From positions 3,677,789 through 3,741,788 of the forward strand of contig NZ_KE386569.1 of assembly GCF_000427625.1 (NCBI RefSeq): a stretch of 64,000 bases of DNA. Direction: 5' to 3'. The position numbers were made by a program, and so were the translations under genes. The DNA is from Methylobacter luteus IMV-B-3098 (GTDB lineage Bacteria; Pseudomonadota; Gammaproteobacteria; Methylococcales; Methylomonadaceae). This document shows positions 37,253-46,777 of the stretch, one piece after another (positions within the stretch are counted from its first letter, which is position 1; each line of letters begins with the position of its first letter). The notes under the pieces are model-generated. The model was given only the letters and a program-made list of their open reading frames with translations. It searched no databases and was not told the origin of the DNA.

Positions 37253-37971
37253 TTAGACACTCTCTTGATAGACATCAGAAGCAATACCGGTAGAATAATT
37301 GGGCCTGATTAAAGTCTTCTCGTTTATTCCAGCTTTGCTGCAAGGCCCTCTGATTGCCTGAACGGCATCAGTAGCGAAATTGTGTTTCAGGCCCAGTTGA
37401 AAGCATTTACAGATTCTTTGAATCAAAGGTACGTTGACTGGTTCCTAAGGATGAGTAAAACAGTCGGCCGAGCGCAAAGTCCAGACCCGGCTCAATCTCA
37501 TAGCGGAAATTGTTATGTTCGAGGTGGTGTTAATGAAGCTATAGCTAAGGCTGTTTTTGAACAAGGAATAAGACCCGCCGACTCCAGCACTGATTTAGTG
37601 CGGACAGTGTACCAAGCGCGTAGTTCTATATTTAACCCCGGTTGATATGCGCCAGGAAGCTAGTTTAACGGTCGCTTGGGCAAAAGTAGCCTGATTCTGT
37701 TCATCTATTCCGAACAGGGCGGCTGCATTTAATGCTTCATCTTCGCTTTTTCGCGGGAATTCCGATGAGTTCAGCCAGTAGATCGGCAGAAAACGAGAAA
37801 TTTTCACTGCCATATGTTAATCCTCCGGGTATACCGAAGTGTTTTGTCGATAGAATTGTTAAAAGTCTTGCCGAGCAAGTGGGCAGTCAGTCCTCGATTT
37901 GGCCACAGAAAGCATGTTTTTTCAATCGCAATTGGGCGTCCGGCGCTCTTCTATAAGTATTTGTCGGCTGG
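37253..37971. other. 719-base region between the hydrolase gene and lipA
   Basis: This is the longest stretch without an intact gene in the window. Its centre holds the broken gene described at 37407-37813. A 87-codon frame on + (37382-37645) overlaps it antisense and is likely chance. I see nothing else here, and no terminal repeats of an insertion element. Confidence 0.55.
37407..37813 (-). pseudogene. Broken gene with beta-barrel-like sequence
   Basis: On the - strand a perfect ribosome site GGAGGA (complement of 37821-37826) precedes ATG at 37813 by 7 bases. The frame (MAVKISRFLPIYWLNSS...) runs 72 codons to a TAA at 37595-37597. Read on in the same frame, it gives ISAGVGGSYSLFKNSLSYSF, then a frameshift near 37505-37515 allows NFRYEIEPGLDFALGRLFYSS, to a stop at 37407. 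These pieces have the aromatic, alternating pattern of outer-membrane strands. It looks like a gene broken by one stop codon and one frameshift, family unknown. An alternative is chance open frames; the 37253-37971 interval has no intact gene. Confidence 0.4.
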
Positions 37972-38943
37972 TTAATCAGATGATTCGCTTATAACGGCTT
38001 TAGCCTGGGCGTCAGCATGATAAGATGATCTGACTAATGGCGCGCTGGCAACTTGTTTGAAGCCTAATGTCTTTGCTGTAGCGTTGTATTCCTCGAATTG
38101 TTCCGGAGTAATATAGCTCTTGACCGGCAAATGAGCCTTGCTGGGTTGCAGATATTGGCCCAGAGTCAGCATGGAACAGCCGTGGTCCAGTAAATCTTTC
38201 ATAACCTGATGGACTTCAGACGGTTCTTCTCCCAGGCCGAGCATCAGTCCAGATTTGATGGGAGTCTGAGGCTGCGCCTCGCCATATTTCTGAAGTAATT
38301 GCAATGATCCCAAATAGTCGGCGCCGGGGCGTGCTTGCTGGTACAGCCTGGGAACCGTTTCCAGATTATGATTGAATACATCGCAGGGTTGCCCGGCCAG
38401 TATTGCAATGGCTTTATCCATGCGGCCACGAAAATCCGGCACCAGAATTTCGATTTTGGTTGTCGGTGTCGATTGTCGAATCGCTCCGATGCAGTCGGCA
38501 AAGTGGCCCGCGCCGCCGTCTTTCAAATCATCGCGGTTCACAGAGGTAATGACGACATATTTCAAAGCCAACGTTTGAATGGCCTGGGCGAGATGTTGCG
38601 GTTCGTCTTTGTCGAGCGCCAGTGGCTTGCCGTGGGCAACATCGCAGAAAGGACAGCGGCGCGTGCATAAATCTCCCATGATCATGAAGGTCGCGGTGCC
38701 ATGCTGAAAACATTCTGCCAAATTAGGACAGGCGGCTTCTTCGCAAACCGTATGCAACTGGTTTTGGCGCAATAACTGTTTTATCCGGTTGACTTCATCG
38801 CTGGCCGATATTTTTATGCGTATCCATTCGGGTTTGCGCAAAGTGGTCTGGGCCTGCTCGACTTTGATCGGAATTCTTGCCAGTTTCTCGGCATTGCGTT
38901 GATGAGATTCGGGCGTGGAACGGGAAGGCGCTTGATGAGTCAT
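37972..38943 (-). CDS. lipA: Lipoyl synthase, radical SAM
   Basis: LipA inserts two sulfur atoms into octanoyl groups on lipoyl-domain proteins such as the pyruvate dehydrogenase E2. The 323 residues carry both iron-sulfur motifs: auxiliary cluster C67, C72, C78 ([12 protein letters not shown]) and radical-SAM cluster C93, C97, C100 (CTRRCPFC). The C-terminal serine and end [10 protein letters not shown] are typical. It overlaps lipB by 4 bases, in the order lipB-lipA as transcribed. The start ATG at 38943 is in that overlap. Confidence 0.98.
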   Translation of the reverse strand: MTHQAPSRSTPESHQRNAEKLARIPIKVEQAQTTLRKPEWIRIKISASDEVNRIKQLLRQNQLHTVCEEAACPNLAECFQHGTATFMIMGDLCTRRCPFCDVAHGKPLALDKDEPQHLAQAIQTLALKYVVITSVNRDDLKDGGAGHFADCIGAIRQSTPTTKIEILVPDFRGRMDKAIAILAGQPCDVFNHNLETVPRLYQQARPGADYLGSLQLLQKYGEAQPQTPIKSGLMLGLGEEPSEVHQVMKDLLDHGCSMLTLGQYLQPSKAHLPVKSYITPEQFEEYNATAKTLGFKQVASAPLVRSSYHADAQAKAVISESSD

Positions 38944-39548
38944 TGTTGTATAGCCGTGGTTATGGCCTGGATAACAGGCAAGGCGAGTTCGGAATTTTTA
39001 ACAGCGACACCCAGATCAGCCAATTGGGTCACTTCCAGCTCAGGATAACCGCAAGTATTGATAGAGTCAAAAGGGCTCAGGTCCATTTGGTTATTGAAAC
39101 TTAGGCCGTGATAGCTGCAATTTTTCTTAATTCGCATGCCAATTGAACCGATTTTTTTGCCGTCCACGTAGACGCCGGGCGCCTCAGTCCTGGCGAGTGC
39201 GGTAATGCCATAGCCGGCCAAAGCGCTGATCATAGCTTGCTCCAGAATCGTTACCAGCTGCCTGACGCCTATTTTTAGCCGTTTAATGTCCAGTAGAGTA
39301 TAAATGACCAGTTGACCGGGGCCGTGATAAGTGACTTGGCCGCCCCGGTCGGAACGAATGACGGGGATAGCGCCTGCATCGAGCAGATGCTCGGGTTTGC
39401 CGTTTAAGCCCAGTGTATAAACAGGAAAATGCTCCACGATCCATATTTCATCGACCGTTTCTTCAGTACGTTCCAGCGTGAACTGCTGCATAGCCTGCCA
39501 CGTCGTTTCGTAATGCTGCAAACCCAGGTTTCGAATCATTATCTGCAT
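38940..39548 (-). CDS. lipB: Octanoyltransferase LipB
   Basis: LipB moves octanoate from acyl carrier protein to lipoyl domains, giving LipA its substrate. Motifs are [38 protein letters not shown], the catalytic lysine in [12 protein letters not shown] and cysteine in [10 protein letters not shown]. The start is ambiguous: the frame is open to ATG 39581, but the family N-terminus begins near [14 protein letters not shown], so I use ATG 39548 (202 residues), with 39539 as alternative. It overlaps lipA by 4 bases and follows ybeD by a 138-base gap. Confidence 0.94.
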   Translation of the reverse strand: MQIMIRNLGLQHYETTWQAMQQFTLERTEETVDEIWIVEHFPVYTLGLNGKPEHLLDAGAIPVIRSDRGGQVTYHGPGQLVIYTLLDIKRLKIGVRQLVTILEQAMISALAGYGITALARTEAPGVYVDGKKIGSIGMRIKKNCSYHGLSFNNQMDLSPFDSINTCGYPELEVTQLADLGVAVKNSELALPVIQAITTAIQQ

Positions 39549-39686
39549 GGTATTGGACGGGCTTTTGCCGCGGAGAAACATAGATAATACCGAGTAGTCG
39601 CCCGGTTCCCTGTGTATCGGTGATTAGAAATGTTTTGGAGAATTATTTCGCCAGCAAAACATCAGGTCATGCTACGCCAACCTCGC

Positions 39687-39953
39687 CTACAATGCCATCA
39701 GAATATGCGGGCTGGCTGTTAAGTCCCGGTAGATGGCATCCAGTTGCTCTCGGCTTGATGCGTCTATTATCACGGTAATGGCGGTATAATTGCCGGCCTT
39801 GCTGGGACGGGACGTCACGGCGCCCTCCCTGAGATCAGGGCTGTGGCGGCGGACAATTTCCACGACCAACACATCAAGATCCGGGCTGGTTCTGCCCATT
39901 ACTTTAATAGCAAATTGGCAAGGAAATTCTAAAAGAGATTGTTCTTCGCTCAT
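39687..39953 (-). CDS. ybeD: YbeD family protein (DUF493)
   Basis: A small cytosolic protein of the YbeD/DUF493 family, which has an ACT-like alpha/beta fold; its role is uncertain, possibly regulation linked to lipoate. The 88 residues show LLEFPCQFAIKVMGRTSPDLDVLVVEIVRRH and SRPSKAGNYTAITVIIDA, which are family-typical. It overlaps the dat stop region by 4 bases and sits between dat and lipB, the usual ybeD-lipB order. Confidence 0.93.
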   Translation of the reverse strand: MSEEQSLLEFPCQFAIKVMGRTSPDLDVLVVEIVRRHSPDLREGAVTSRPSKAGNYTAITVIIDASSREQLDAIYRDLTASPHILMAL

Positions 39954-40795
39954 GATTGGGACTGCTTATAAGCTTGAAAAAGCCGATGCATGTTTTGCCA
40001 TACCGGGCCGGGCTTGCCGTCTGCCACTTTTTGAGAGTCAAATTCCACAACCGGTATGATTTCGCGTGTGGAGCTGGTTAACCAGATCTCGCTGGCTGAT
40101 TTCAAGGACTCTAATGAAATAACTTCCTCACGGTAAGGGATGTTGTTTTTCTGAGCGATTTCCAGAATGACATCACGGGTAATTCCCGGCAATATCTCGC
40201 AGCTCTTAGGCGGAGTAATCAAGACGCCGTCGACAACGGCAAAAATATTGCTTGCCGCGCCCTCGGTCACGTAGCCGTCTTTATTAACTAAAACGGCTTC
40301 AGCGCAGCCCTGTTCCACGGCTTGTTGTCTAAGCAGGATGTTAGCCAGCAATGTGGTTGCCTTGACATGGCACATCTCCCAGCGGCTGTCATCCAGGCTG
40401 ATTGCCTTAACGCCGGAGTTAAGCCCTTCAAACGGCACTATGTTTGAACACATGGCGAAGACGGTAGGCTCGGTCTTTTCCGGAAACGCATGGTCTCTTT
40501 TAGGCGCTACGCCGCGTGTAACTTGTAGATAGATATATTGGTCCCCGCTTGGGCTCAGCAGCTCTGTCAGAATCTTCAGCCACTGCTCGCGGCTATGGGG
40601 ATTAATCAATCGAATATTACTAAGGCTGTTTTCCAGTCGCTCCATGTGTTCCTGAAAGCGGAATAACTGTCCACGATAGGCTGGGATGACTTCGTAGATG
40701 CCGTCACCGAACAAAAAACCACGGTCAAGAACCGATATTTTTGCTTCATTAAGAGGCAGATACTGACCGTTTAAATAAACCGTTTTATTTTCCAT
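39950..40795 (-). CDS. dat: D-amino-acid transaminase, PLP class IV
   Basis: A class-IV PLP aminotransferase that interconverts D-alanine and D-glutamate with the corresponding keto acids. The 281 residues show VLDRGFLFGDGIYEVIPAYRGQLF near the N-terminus, the Schiff-base lysine region CHVKATTLLANILLRQQA, and EGAASNIFAVVDGVLITPP. The Tyr/Arg pattern in the N-terminal part favours D-alanine aminotransferase, but ADC lyase or branched-chain relatives cannot be fully excluded. It lies between dacA and ybeD, overlapping both, and would supply D-amino acids for cell wall. Confidence 0.85.
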   Translation of the reverse strand: MENKTVYLNGQYLPLNEAKISVLDRGFLFGDGIYEVIPAYRGQLFRFQEHMERLENSLSNIRLINPHSREQWLKILTELLSPSGDQYIYLQVTRGVAPKRDHAFPEKTEPTVFAMCSNIVPFEGLNSGVKAISLDDSRWEMCHVKATTLLANILLRQQAVEQGCAEAVLVNKDGYVTEGAASNIFAVVDGVLITPPKSCEILPGITRDVILEIAQKNNIPYREEVISLESLKSASEIWLTSSTREIIPVVEFDSQKVADGKPGPVWQNMHRLFQAYKQSQS

Positions 40796-41961
40796 TATTT
40801 TTCCATTAACAGCAGGGCTTGATCGTAAATTCTTTGAAGAATGTTGCCTTTCTCCACGGCTTTAAGCACTACCAGGTCTTTAGTGGTAATCACTTCATTT
40901 GCCAGGGTGACTGTCACCGAGCCGAATTTTTCGCCTTCCTTAACGGGAGCGGTAATATTTTTATCGACATTGATAACGGCTTTCAGATCTTTATAGTGAC
41001 GGCGCGGAACTGTGGCAAAAAGATCTTCTGACAAGCCAAGTGACACATTTTTGCTGTCACCTCGCCATATTCTTGCCTCGGTTAAAGGGGTTTTGGCCTG
41101 ATAGAGGCGGTGCGATTCAAAAAAACGGAACCCGTAATTCAGCAGATTTTGGTTTTCGTTGGCTCTGACGTTAGGGCTCGATGTCCCCATCACGACAGAA
41201 ATCAGACGCATATCATTTCTTAACGCAGAAGCAACGAGGCAATAGCCGGCGTCATCAGTGAATCCGGTTTTAACGCCATCAACTGTTTCATCGCGCCAGA
41301 GCAATTTATTCCGATTTTGCTGCTTGATCTTGTTATAAGTAAATTCTTTCTGTGAAAACCAGCGGTAGTACTCGGGAAATTCCTTGATTAAAGCCCGGGT
41401 CAGCGTCGCGAGATCGCGCGCCGTTGTGTAATGATCCGGGTCAGGCAATCCGTCGCTGTTGACGAAGTGGGTATTGACCATACCCAGGCGCGCCGCATGC
41501 TGATTCATCATGTCGGCGAATGTCGTCTCATTGCCGCCTATGTGTTCTGCTAAAGCGACACTGGCATCATTGCCTGATTGGATGATCACGCCATGTAACA
41601 GATCTTCGATAGAGACTTGGTTGTTGACTTCAATAAACATGCGCGAGCCGGGCGTTTGCCAGGCTTTTTGACTGATGGTGGCTTTGTCTTCCAGATGCAG
41701 GTGACCACTGTCGAGTTCCCTGAATGCCACATAGACGGTCATGATTTTCGTAAGACTGGCCGGGGCGACTTTGGCATCGGCATTGTTTTCCGCCAATACC
41801 TTGCCTGTGGCATAGTCCTGCAATATATAAGCACTTGCAGCAACGGCGGGTGCCGTCGGGGTTAAAATATCTTCATCTGCTGAGTTCGCCTGGGAAGCGG
41901 CAAGCAGTAAACCAAAAAATATAAAAAAGTAGAAGCGGGTATAACTTTTTAAAAACATCAT
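40795..41961 (-). CDS. dacA: D-alanyl-D-alanine carboxypeptidase (PBP5/6 type)
   Basis: This low-molecular-weight penicillin-binding protein trims the terminal D-Ala from peptidoglycan stems in the periplasm. A signal peptide ends around residue 27 (SQANSADE). The active site is S69-L-T-K72, then S129-G-N131 and K231-T-G. A C-terminal PBP5-type domain and an amphipathic anchor helix (ILQRIYDQALLLME) follow. Two adjacent ATGs compete as start. It shares a base with the dat start and follows rlpA by 58 bases. Confidence 0.96.
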   Translation of the reverse strand: MMFLKSYTRFYFFIFFGLLLAASQANSADEDILTPTAPAVAASAYILQDYATGKVLAENNADAKVAPASLTKIMTVYVAFRELDSGHLHLEDKATISQKAWQTPGSRMFIEVNNQVSIEDLLHGVIIQSGNDASVALAEHIGGNETTFADMMNQHAARLGMVNTHFVNSDGLPDPDHYTTARDLATLTRALIKEFPEYYRWFSQKEFTYNKIKQQNRNKLLWRDETVDGVKTGFTDDAGYCLVASALRNDMRLISVVMGTSSPNVRANENQNLLNYGFRFFESHRLYQAKTPLTEARIWRGDSKNVSLGLSEDLFATVPRRHYKDLKAVINVDKNITAPVKEGEKFGSVTVTLANEVITTKDLVVLKAVEKGNILQRIYDQALLLMEK

Positions 41962-42019
41962 GGTTAGGTACTGGTAGGGGCTCGGTAAATCGTTGCCCTA
42001 TATTGTACCATGTGATTTT

Positions 42020-42808
42020 TTAATTTTGTCTGGTTTCTGTGACAAATTGAGTATGTGTTACGCCTATTTCTGCCAATTGTTCATTCAGTTTATCCGCACC
42101 ATCTGCCGATTTTATAGGGCCCATTTGAACTTTATAAAGCGTGGCTTTCTTGTAGGTAGAGGACAGGATTTCAGGTTGAGGCAAATGGTGGGCAATGATT
42201 TTATTTTGTAACTTCAAGGCCTTTCTTTGGCTACCGAAAGCACCTACTTGCAAATAAACCTGTTTTTTCTGCTTGGCCGCAGACGCTTGTAATTGCGGCA
42301 AGGCCTGTTCAGGGGCTAAAGGCTTGATTTCGACCATTCCGGTTCCGGCCTTATGAATACCCAGCTTTTTGGCGGCGGTGTAGGACAGATCCAATACTCT
42401 GTTGCCGTGATAAGGCCCTCTGTCGTTGATGCGTACAATAACGCTGCGCTTGTTTTCCAGGTTGGTTACGCGAGCATACGACGGAATCGGCAGTGTTTTC
42501 GATGCAGCGCTCATGGCATACATGTCAAATATTTCACCGTTAGCGGTTTTTTTGCCGTGAAAGCGGGGGCCATACCATGAAGCAATGCCCTTTTTCAGAT
42601 ATTGGGCGATACTGGGCAACAGATTTTCTTGTTCAGACGCTTCCTTGGATACAGCGCCGTTCTGTTCGTCTCCTGATGATGGATGAAACCATGAATCAAC
42701 GACAGTTTTAAAAGCCGGCTCGGATTTAGAGGTTTCGATGTTTTCTATCTGCTCTGTAGCACAACTGCTCAGAATGAAAAAGGAGATGGAGACTATGATT
42801 TTATTCAT
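42020..42808 (-). CDS. rlpA: RlpA lipoprotein with SPOR domain
   Basis: RlpA is a septal lytic transglycosylase or septal-ring lipoprotein that acts on peptide-free glycan strands. A lipobox LSSC gives Cys16. The double-psi beta-barrel domain (about 80-165) has GIASWYGPRFHGKKTANGEIFD with the catalytic Asp, and VRINDRGPYHGNRVLDLS. The C-terminal SPOR domain (about 186-262) binds denuded peptidoglycan. It overlaps mltB by 8 bases, in the conserved order rodA-mltB-rlpA-dacA. Confidence 0.96.
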   Translation of the reverse strand: MNKIIVSISFFILSSCATEQIENIETSKSEPAFKTVVDSWFHPSSGDEQNGAVSKEASEQENLLPSIAQYLKKGIASWYGPRFHGKKTANGEIFDMYAMSAASKTLPIPSYARVTNLENKRSVIVRINDRGPYHGNRVLDLSYTAAKKLGIHKAGTGMVEIKPLAPEQALPQLQASAAKQKKQVYLQVGAFGSQRKALKLQNKIIAHHLPQPEILSSTYKKATLYKVQMGPIKSADGADKLNEQLAEIGVTHTQFVTETRQN

Positions 42809-43796
42809 ATGTTGAAGCCTTTTTGTTTGAAATGGCCTGGCTTAACTGGTAAACCGCCATAGCATATAAAGGGCTGTGATTGTAACGGGTGATCACATAA
42901 AAATTATCTAAAGCAGCCCAGAGTTCTTCGTTTTGTTCTTGTTCAAAAATAAGAAGTTTTATTTTGCTGTTTAAAGGTAATGATACTGATGTATCAACAT
43001 CAAGGGATTGTAACTCTGCAATAGTTAAATCAGGCTTAAGGTCGCCTTTGAGCATGGGCTTATACTTTTCGCCTTTGGCTTTGACCGGAAAAGCAATTGC
43101 ACGGCCCGGTTGCCACTGGTGCTGGGCAAAGTAGTTGGCGATGCTGGCGATAACATCGTTATTGTTATGCCAGATATCGCGGCGGCTATCGTGATCAAAG
43201 TCGATCGCATAGTTTCTGAAGCTGCTAGGCATGAATTGCGGTATACCCATGGCGCCGGCATAAGAGCCGGTGGGTTCAAGGGGATTTATATGTTCATCGC
43301 GGCAAAGCAGCAGAAAGTTTTCAAGTTCACCGAGGAAGAACTTGCTGCGCGGAGGATAGGCAAACGCCAGTGTGGACAGCGCATCGATGACGCGATGGTT
43401 GCCGGTATTTTGTCCATAGAGGGTTTCAACGCCTATAATAGCGACAACAATTTCTGCTGGAACGCCATATTGCTGCTCGGCGGAAGCTAGCGCTTGCGCA
43501 TTTTCTCGCCAGAACTTCACTCCGCCATCAATGCGTGATTCGGTTAGAAATATATTGCGATACTTATACCAGGGCAGTCCTTCGGCCGGCTTCGAGATGG
43601 TTTTAAGTATGTTTTCCTTTATTTGAACCGATTGAAAGAGTTCGTTAAGTTCGGATTCGTCGAACTGATGCGTTGCGACCATCTGCTGGATAAATGCATC
43701 CTTGTTGTCTGTTTCTTTGATGGTGGCGGTACAGGAGACTGCGGTTAAACAGAGGCCGCTTAACAGAATGCGCCTTAACGTATTTTTCAATTTCAT
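42801..43796 (-). CDS. mltB: Lytic murein transglycosylase B
   Basis: MltB is an outer-membrane lipoprotein that cleaves peptidoglycan with 1,6-anhydro-MurNAc formation. The lipobox AVSC gives Cys22. The catalytic glutamate lies in IGVETLYGQNTG and the family motifs YAGAMGIPQFMPSSFRNYAIDFDHD follow, the last resembling an EF-hand-like calcium loop. At 331 residues the length is normal. It is coupled to rodA (adjacent) and rlpA (8-base overlap). Confidence 0.96.
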   Translation of the reverse strand: MKLKNTLRRILLSGLCLTAVSCTATIKETDNKDAFIQQMVATHQFDESELNELFQSVQIKENILKTISKPAEGLPWYKYRNIFLTESRIDGGVKFWRENAQALASAEQQYGVPAEIVVAIIGVETLYGQNTGNHRVIDALSTLAFAYPPRSKFFLGELENFLLLCRDEHINPLEPTGSYAGAMGIPQFMPSSFRNYAIDFDHDSRRDIWHNNNDVIASIANYFAQHQWQPGRAIAFPVKAKGEKYKPMLKGDLKPDLTIAELQSLDVDTSVSLPLNSKIKLLIFEQEQNEELWAALDNFYVITRYNHSPLYAMAVYQLSQAISNKKASTYE

Positions 43797-44926
43797 CAGT
43801 TCGGCAAAAGTTTTTTATGGGTATGGATGGACATCAGGATACCGAATCCGGCCAGTAACGTCACTATTGATGTGCCTCCGTAACTGATTAACGGCAACGG
43901 AACGCCCACGACAGGCAGAATGCCTATGACCATGCCGATGTTAACAAACACATACACAAAAAAGGTAAAGGATAGGCTGCCCGCTAATAATCGACTATAG
44001 GTATCTTGGGCTTGCGAGGCGATATACAGACAGCGGCCGATAATAAGCAGGTACAGAACCAGCAGGCCCAAACAGCCAAAAAGGCCGAATTCCTCGGCAA
44101 ATACGGCGAAAATGAAATCAGTCGAGCTTTCCGGCAGGAAGTCCAGTTCCGACTGGGTGCTGCCCAGCCAGCCCTTGCCGTAGATGCCGCCGGAGCCAAT
44201 GGCTATTTTCGATTGAATAATGTGATAGCCTCGGCCCATCGGGTCGGCTTCGGGATTTAAGAAGGTCAGCACCCGGTCGCGTTGGTAGTCGTGCATCAGA
44301 TGCCAGACAACGGGGGTTAGAGAGGTCAAGATGGCAATAACGGCCAGAATGAAAAGCCAGGAAAGACCGGCAAAAAACAGCACGCCGGCGCCAGAGCTGG
44401 CCACCAGCAAAGCGGTTCCCAGATCCGGCTGTTTGGCAATCAATAAAGTCGGAATCACGATCAGTACGGCGGCTATGCAAAGCTGCTTCCATTTGGGCGG
44501 CAGTGAATGCTCGGCCAGATACCAGGCAATCATCATGGGCGTCGTGATTTTGATCATTTCCGACGGCTGGAAACGGAAAAAGCCCAGATCCAGCCAGCGT
44601 TGAGCGCCTTTGCCAATTTGTCCCATGATCAGTACGGCGATGAGCAATAAAATGCCCAGGGCAAATAGCACAGCCGAATAGCGTTTAAACTGATAAGGAT
44701 TGACATGGGCCAGCAGCGTCATTAATCCAAAGGCTAGCCCGACTCGGGCCGCCTGGCGCATCAATATGCCCATATTCTGGCTGCCGGCACTGTAAAGAAT
44801 CACGAAGCTGACTATGGCCGCCAGGAACAGCGTGATAAACAAAGGGACATCAATATGCAGTTTTCTGAGCAGATTGCCTAAAGCTGAAGGCGGTTCGAAT
44901 TGTTCTCTGCGAGTTTCAGTTCTCAT
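43796..44926 (-). CDS. rodA: RodA, SEDS peptidoglycan glycosyltransferase
   Basis: RodA polymerises glycan strands during elongation, working with PBP2 and MreBCD. The 376 residues have about ten hydrophobic segments and the SEDS motifs: FQPSEMIKI, AKQPDLGTALLV, GSGGIYGKGWLGSTQSELDFLPESSTDFIFAVFAEEFG, and PLPLISYGGTSIV. It overlaps the end of mrdA by 11 bases and shares a base with the mltB start, as in Pseudomonas. Confidence 0.97.
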   Translation of the reverse strand: MRTETRREQFEPPSALGNLLRKLHIDVPLFITLFLAAIVSFVILYSAGSQNMGILMRQAARVGLAFGLMTLLAHVNPYQFKRYSAVLFALGILLLIAVLIMGQIGKGAQRWLDLGFFRFQPSEMIKITTPMMIAWYLAEHSLPPKWKQLCIAAVLIVIPTLLIAKQPDLGTALLVASSGAGVLFFAGLSWLFILAVIAILTSLTPVVWHLMHDYQRDRVLTFLNPEADPMGRGYHIIQSKIAIGSGGIYGKGWLGSTQSELDFLPESSTDFIFAVFAEEFGLFGCLGLLVLYLLIIGRCLYIASQAQDTYSRLLAGSLSFTFFVYVFVNIGMVIGILPVVGVPLPLISYGGTSIVTLLAGFGILMSIHTHKKLLPN

Positions 44927-46760
44927 TTTCGCTCTCTAAATATTGCTTGATGACTTTTCCGGCAATCGGTCCTGCAACTGAACCGCCATGACTACCGTTT
45001 TCGGCAATGACCGCTACTGCAATTTTAGGATCATCGGCCGGAGCGAATGCAATAAATAACGCATGATCGCGCAGTTTGAAGTCGATTTCATTCTCGTTGT
45101 ATTTGGCGTCCTGTTTGATATTGAAAACCTGTGCGGTTCCCGTTTTTCCGCCAATTTTATAATTAATGCCCTTGCCAATGGGCTTGGCTGTTCCGCGCTC
45201 GCCATGGATCACATTGACCATGCCGACAAGAATGCTATTGATGTTTTCCTGTTTAATCGGCAGGGCGCCTTTATGGGCTTCGGGGCCATGCGTAGTGGTA
45301 TCGGTATTGACGATTTTGTCCACCAGAAACGGCGTGACAATATTGCCTTTATTAGCCAGTGTTGCCGTGGCTCTGGCAAGCTGTAATGGCGTTACCTGGG
45401 TAAATCCCTGGCCAATGCCTGTGATCAATGTTTCTCCTGGGTACCAAGACTGATTTCTCTGTCGACGTTTCCAGTCGCGAGATGGCAGCAAGCCCGCTTT
45501 TTCCCCGACCAGATCGATGCCGGTTTTCTCGCCAAAGCCGAACTGCTGTAAAAAATCATGTATGTTATCGATGCCCAAAGAGGACGCCAGACTATAAAAA
45601 TAAACGTCGCAGGACTGCATGATGGCATCGTTTAAATTAACCGAGCCGTGGCCCCACTTTTTCCAGTCCCGGTAGCGGTGGCTGACGCCCGGGAGTTGAT
45701 AAAAGCCCGGGCAGAAAATTCTGTGCTGCGTATCTATCACGTTATATTCAAGTCCTGCCAGACCGACAAATGGCTTAAGCGTTGAGCCAGGCGGATACAA
45801 GCCCCGTAATGCGCGATTGTAGAGCGGCCGATCGTCGGATGATTGCAACGCCTGATAGGCATTGTTGCTAATGCCGACAACAAACGGATTGGGATCAAAT
45901 CCGGGGCGGCTGGCGAATACCAGAACGCCGCCTGTTTTGATGTCAATGGCAACGACGGCGCCATTATAAGTGTCCAGCGCGTCATAGGCGGTTTTCTGAA
46001 GATCAATGTCCAGTGTCAGGTAGAGATTGGCGCCGGGTGTCGGTTCCACTGCGTTTACCGTACGGATGGCGCGCGCCTGGGCATTGGTTTCGATTTCCGC
46101 ATAGCCCGTTTTGCCATGCAGTTGTGTTTCATAGCTGCTTTCTACGCCTATTTTGCCAATATGGCTCGAGCCCTGATATTCGGCTGTCGGCAATGATTTG
46201 AGTTCGGTCTCGTTGATGCGTCCCACATAGCCGACGACATGCGAGGCCAGATCGGCATAAGGATAATGCCGGGCAAGATGAACCTGAATGTCGACGCCGG
46301 GGAAAAAAGGTCGGGCGACGGCAAATTTGGCGAGTTCTTCCTCATTCATGTTCATCAATAGCGGCGTGCTGGTGAAGCGTTTTTCCCGTTTACGCTGTTT
46401 TTGATATTGCTGGATTTTTTCATCGGAGATGTTGAGCAATTTTTGTAAACGCCGCAAGGTGTCATCGAGGTCGCTGATTTGTTCAGGGATCAGCTCAAGG
46501 CTGTAAGACGGCATATTTTCGGCCAGAATTTTTCCATGCCGATCATAAATCATGCCTCGAGTCGGCACCAGCGGCTTGATTTTGATGCTATTGTCCTTTG
46601 CCAGACTTGAGTAATGTTCGTGACCGACAATCTGCAGATAGACCAGGCGAACGATCAGGCCGGAAGTCAATAATAAGATGATAACGAATGCGACGATAAT
46701 GCGGTTGAGAAACAGGCGATTCTCTACTGAATTATCTTTAATAGTATATGTACGGGACAT
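44916..46760 (-). CDS. mrdA: Penicillin-binding protein 2, elongation transpeptidase
   Basis: PBP2 is the class-B transpeptidase of the elongasome. It has one N-terminal membrane segment (about 19-40), the dimerisation part, and the transpeptidase domain with the serine motif PPGSTLKPF, the SCD motif (MQSCDVYFY) and the KTG motif (IGGKTGTAQVF). At 614 residues it is of normal size. It is downstream of mreD and overlaps rodA by 11 bases. Confidence 0.97.
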   Translation of the reverse strand: MSRTYTIKDNSVENRLFLNRIIVAFVIILLLTSGLIVRLVYLQIVGHEHYSSLAKDNSIKIKPLVPTRGMIYDRHGKILAENMPSYSLELIPEQISDLDDTLRRLQKLLNISDEKIQQYQKQRKREKRFTSTPLLMNMNEEELAKFAVARPFFPGVDIQVHLARHYPYADLASHVVGYVGRINETELKSLPTAEYQGSSHIGKIGVESSYETQLHGKTGYAEIETNAQARAIRTVNAVEPTPGANLYLTLDIDLQKTAYDALDTYNGAVVAIDIKTGGVLVFASRPGFDPNPFVVGISNNAYQALQSSDDRPLYNRALRGLYPPGSTLKPFVGLAGLEYNVIDTQHRIFCPGFYQLPGVSHRYRDWKKWGHGSVNLNDAIMQSCDVYFYSLASSLGIDNIHDFLQQFGFGEKTGIDLVGEKAGLLPSRDWKRRQRNQSWYPGETLITGIGQGFTQVTPLQLARATATLANKGNIVTPFLVDKIVNTDTTTHGPEAHKGALPIKQENINSILVGMVNVIHGERGTAKPIGKGINYKIGGKTGTAQVFNIKQDAKYNENEIDFKLRDHALFIAFAPADDPKIAVAVIAENGSHGGSVAGPIAGKVIKQYLESENEN

Positions 46761-46777
46761 AACGGCGGCGAATTGTT

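Noticed and set aside
37382-37645. An 87-codon open frame on +
   Set aside because: No ribosome site or family resemblance; it overlaps the broken gene on the other strand, which has a strong ribosome site.
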